The position numbers were made by a program, and so were the translations under genes. Below, piece by piece: positions 6,185 to 6,210 of a stretch of 6,210 nucleotides of DNA (its first letter is position 1; each line of letters begins with the position of its first letter). The notes under the pieces are model-generated. The model was not told the DNA's origin. It saw nothing but the letters and a program-made list of their open reading frames with translations, and did not search any database. Source of the DNA: an uncultured Alphaproteobacteria bacterium (GTDB taxonomy: Bacteria > Pseudomonadota > Alphaproteobacteria > Rickettsiales > UBA1997); the NCBI GenBank assembly GCA_903959715.1, contig CAJBXX010000253.1:1-6210 (forward strand), written 5' to 3'.

Positions 6185-6210
6185 TACTCAAAAAATTTAA
6201 AACATTAAAA

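Noticed and set aside
1..6210. CRISPR array, tRNA, rRNA, insertion sequence or TGA-recoded genetic code
   Set aside because: No regularly spaced repeats, clover-leaf sequences, rRNA motifs or transposase frames are seen. All visible stops are TAA or TAG, but Trp is encoded by TGG and no in-frame TGA is needed, so there is no evidence of recoding.

Overview
The window is AT-rich, with low-complexity A/T intergenic DNA, no clear Shine-Dalgarno sequences and a Lys/Asn/Ile/Ser-heavy proteome. Together with a class I PurE, a DUF2335-like protein, an ankyrin protein and large pseudopilin-like proteins of the 'RLPCPA' type, this suggests an AT-rich, possibly host-associated alphaproteobacterium (Rickettsiales-like or a similar lineage). 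That placement is inference from overall character; no rRNA or other taxonomic marker is present.

Layout. The plus strand (1-1020) carries the 3' end of purE, then a 96-base A/T-rich gap, then two overlapping small genes: a 62-residue unknown protein and a two-helix membrane protein resembling DUF2335. These converge at about 1020-1037 on a minus-strand block that fills the rest of the window. Read in its own direction, that block starts at 6167 with a 563-residue ankyrin-repeat protein that has an N-terminal membrane/signal segment and a long disordered tail. A 139-base gap follows, then three adjacent paralogous prepilin-like genes (4336 to 1037) with overlaps or gaps of at most 16 bases, almost certainly one operon. 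An imperfect inverted repeat at the convergence point has T-rich sequence on both sides and may terminate both directions.

How the genes may work together. The three pseudopilin-like proteins share a type IV pilin/type II secretion N-terminus, an RLPCPA motif, a Gly-Ala-Asn-Gly-like motif, an FDD...KTR motif and a C-terminal four-cysteine module. The middle one carries two further four-cysteine modules. Every cysteine count is even (6, 14, 6), which fits disulfide-bonded proteins acting outside the cytoplasm. The ankyrin protein is also predicted to enter or cross the inner membrane. The block is best read as a cell-envelope or surface locus of unknown function. The prepilin peptidase and assembly ATPase such proteins need are not in this window. 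purE and the small-gene pair show no evident functional tie to it.
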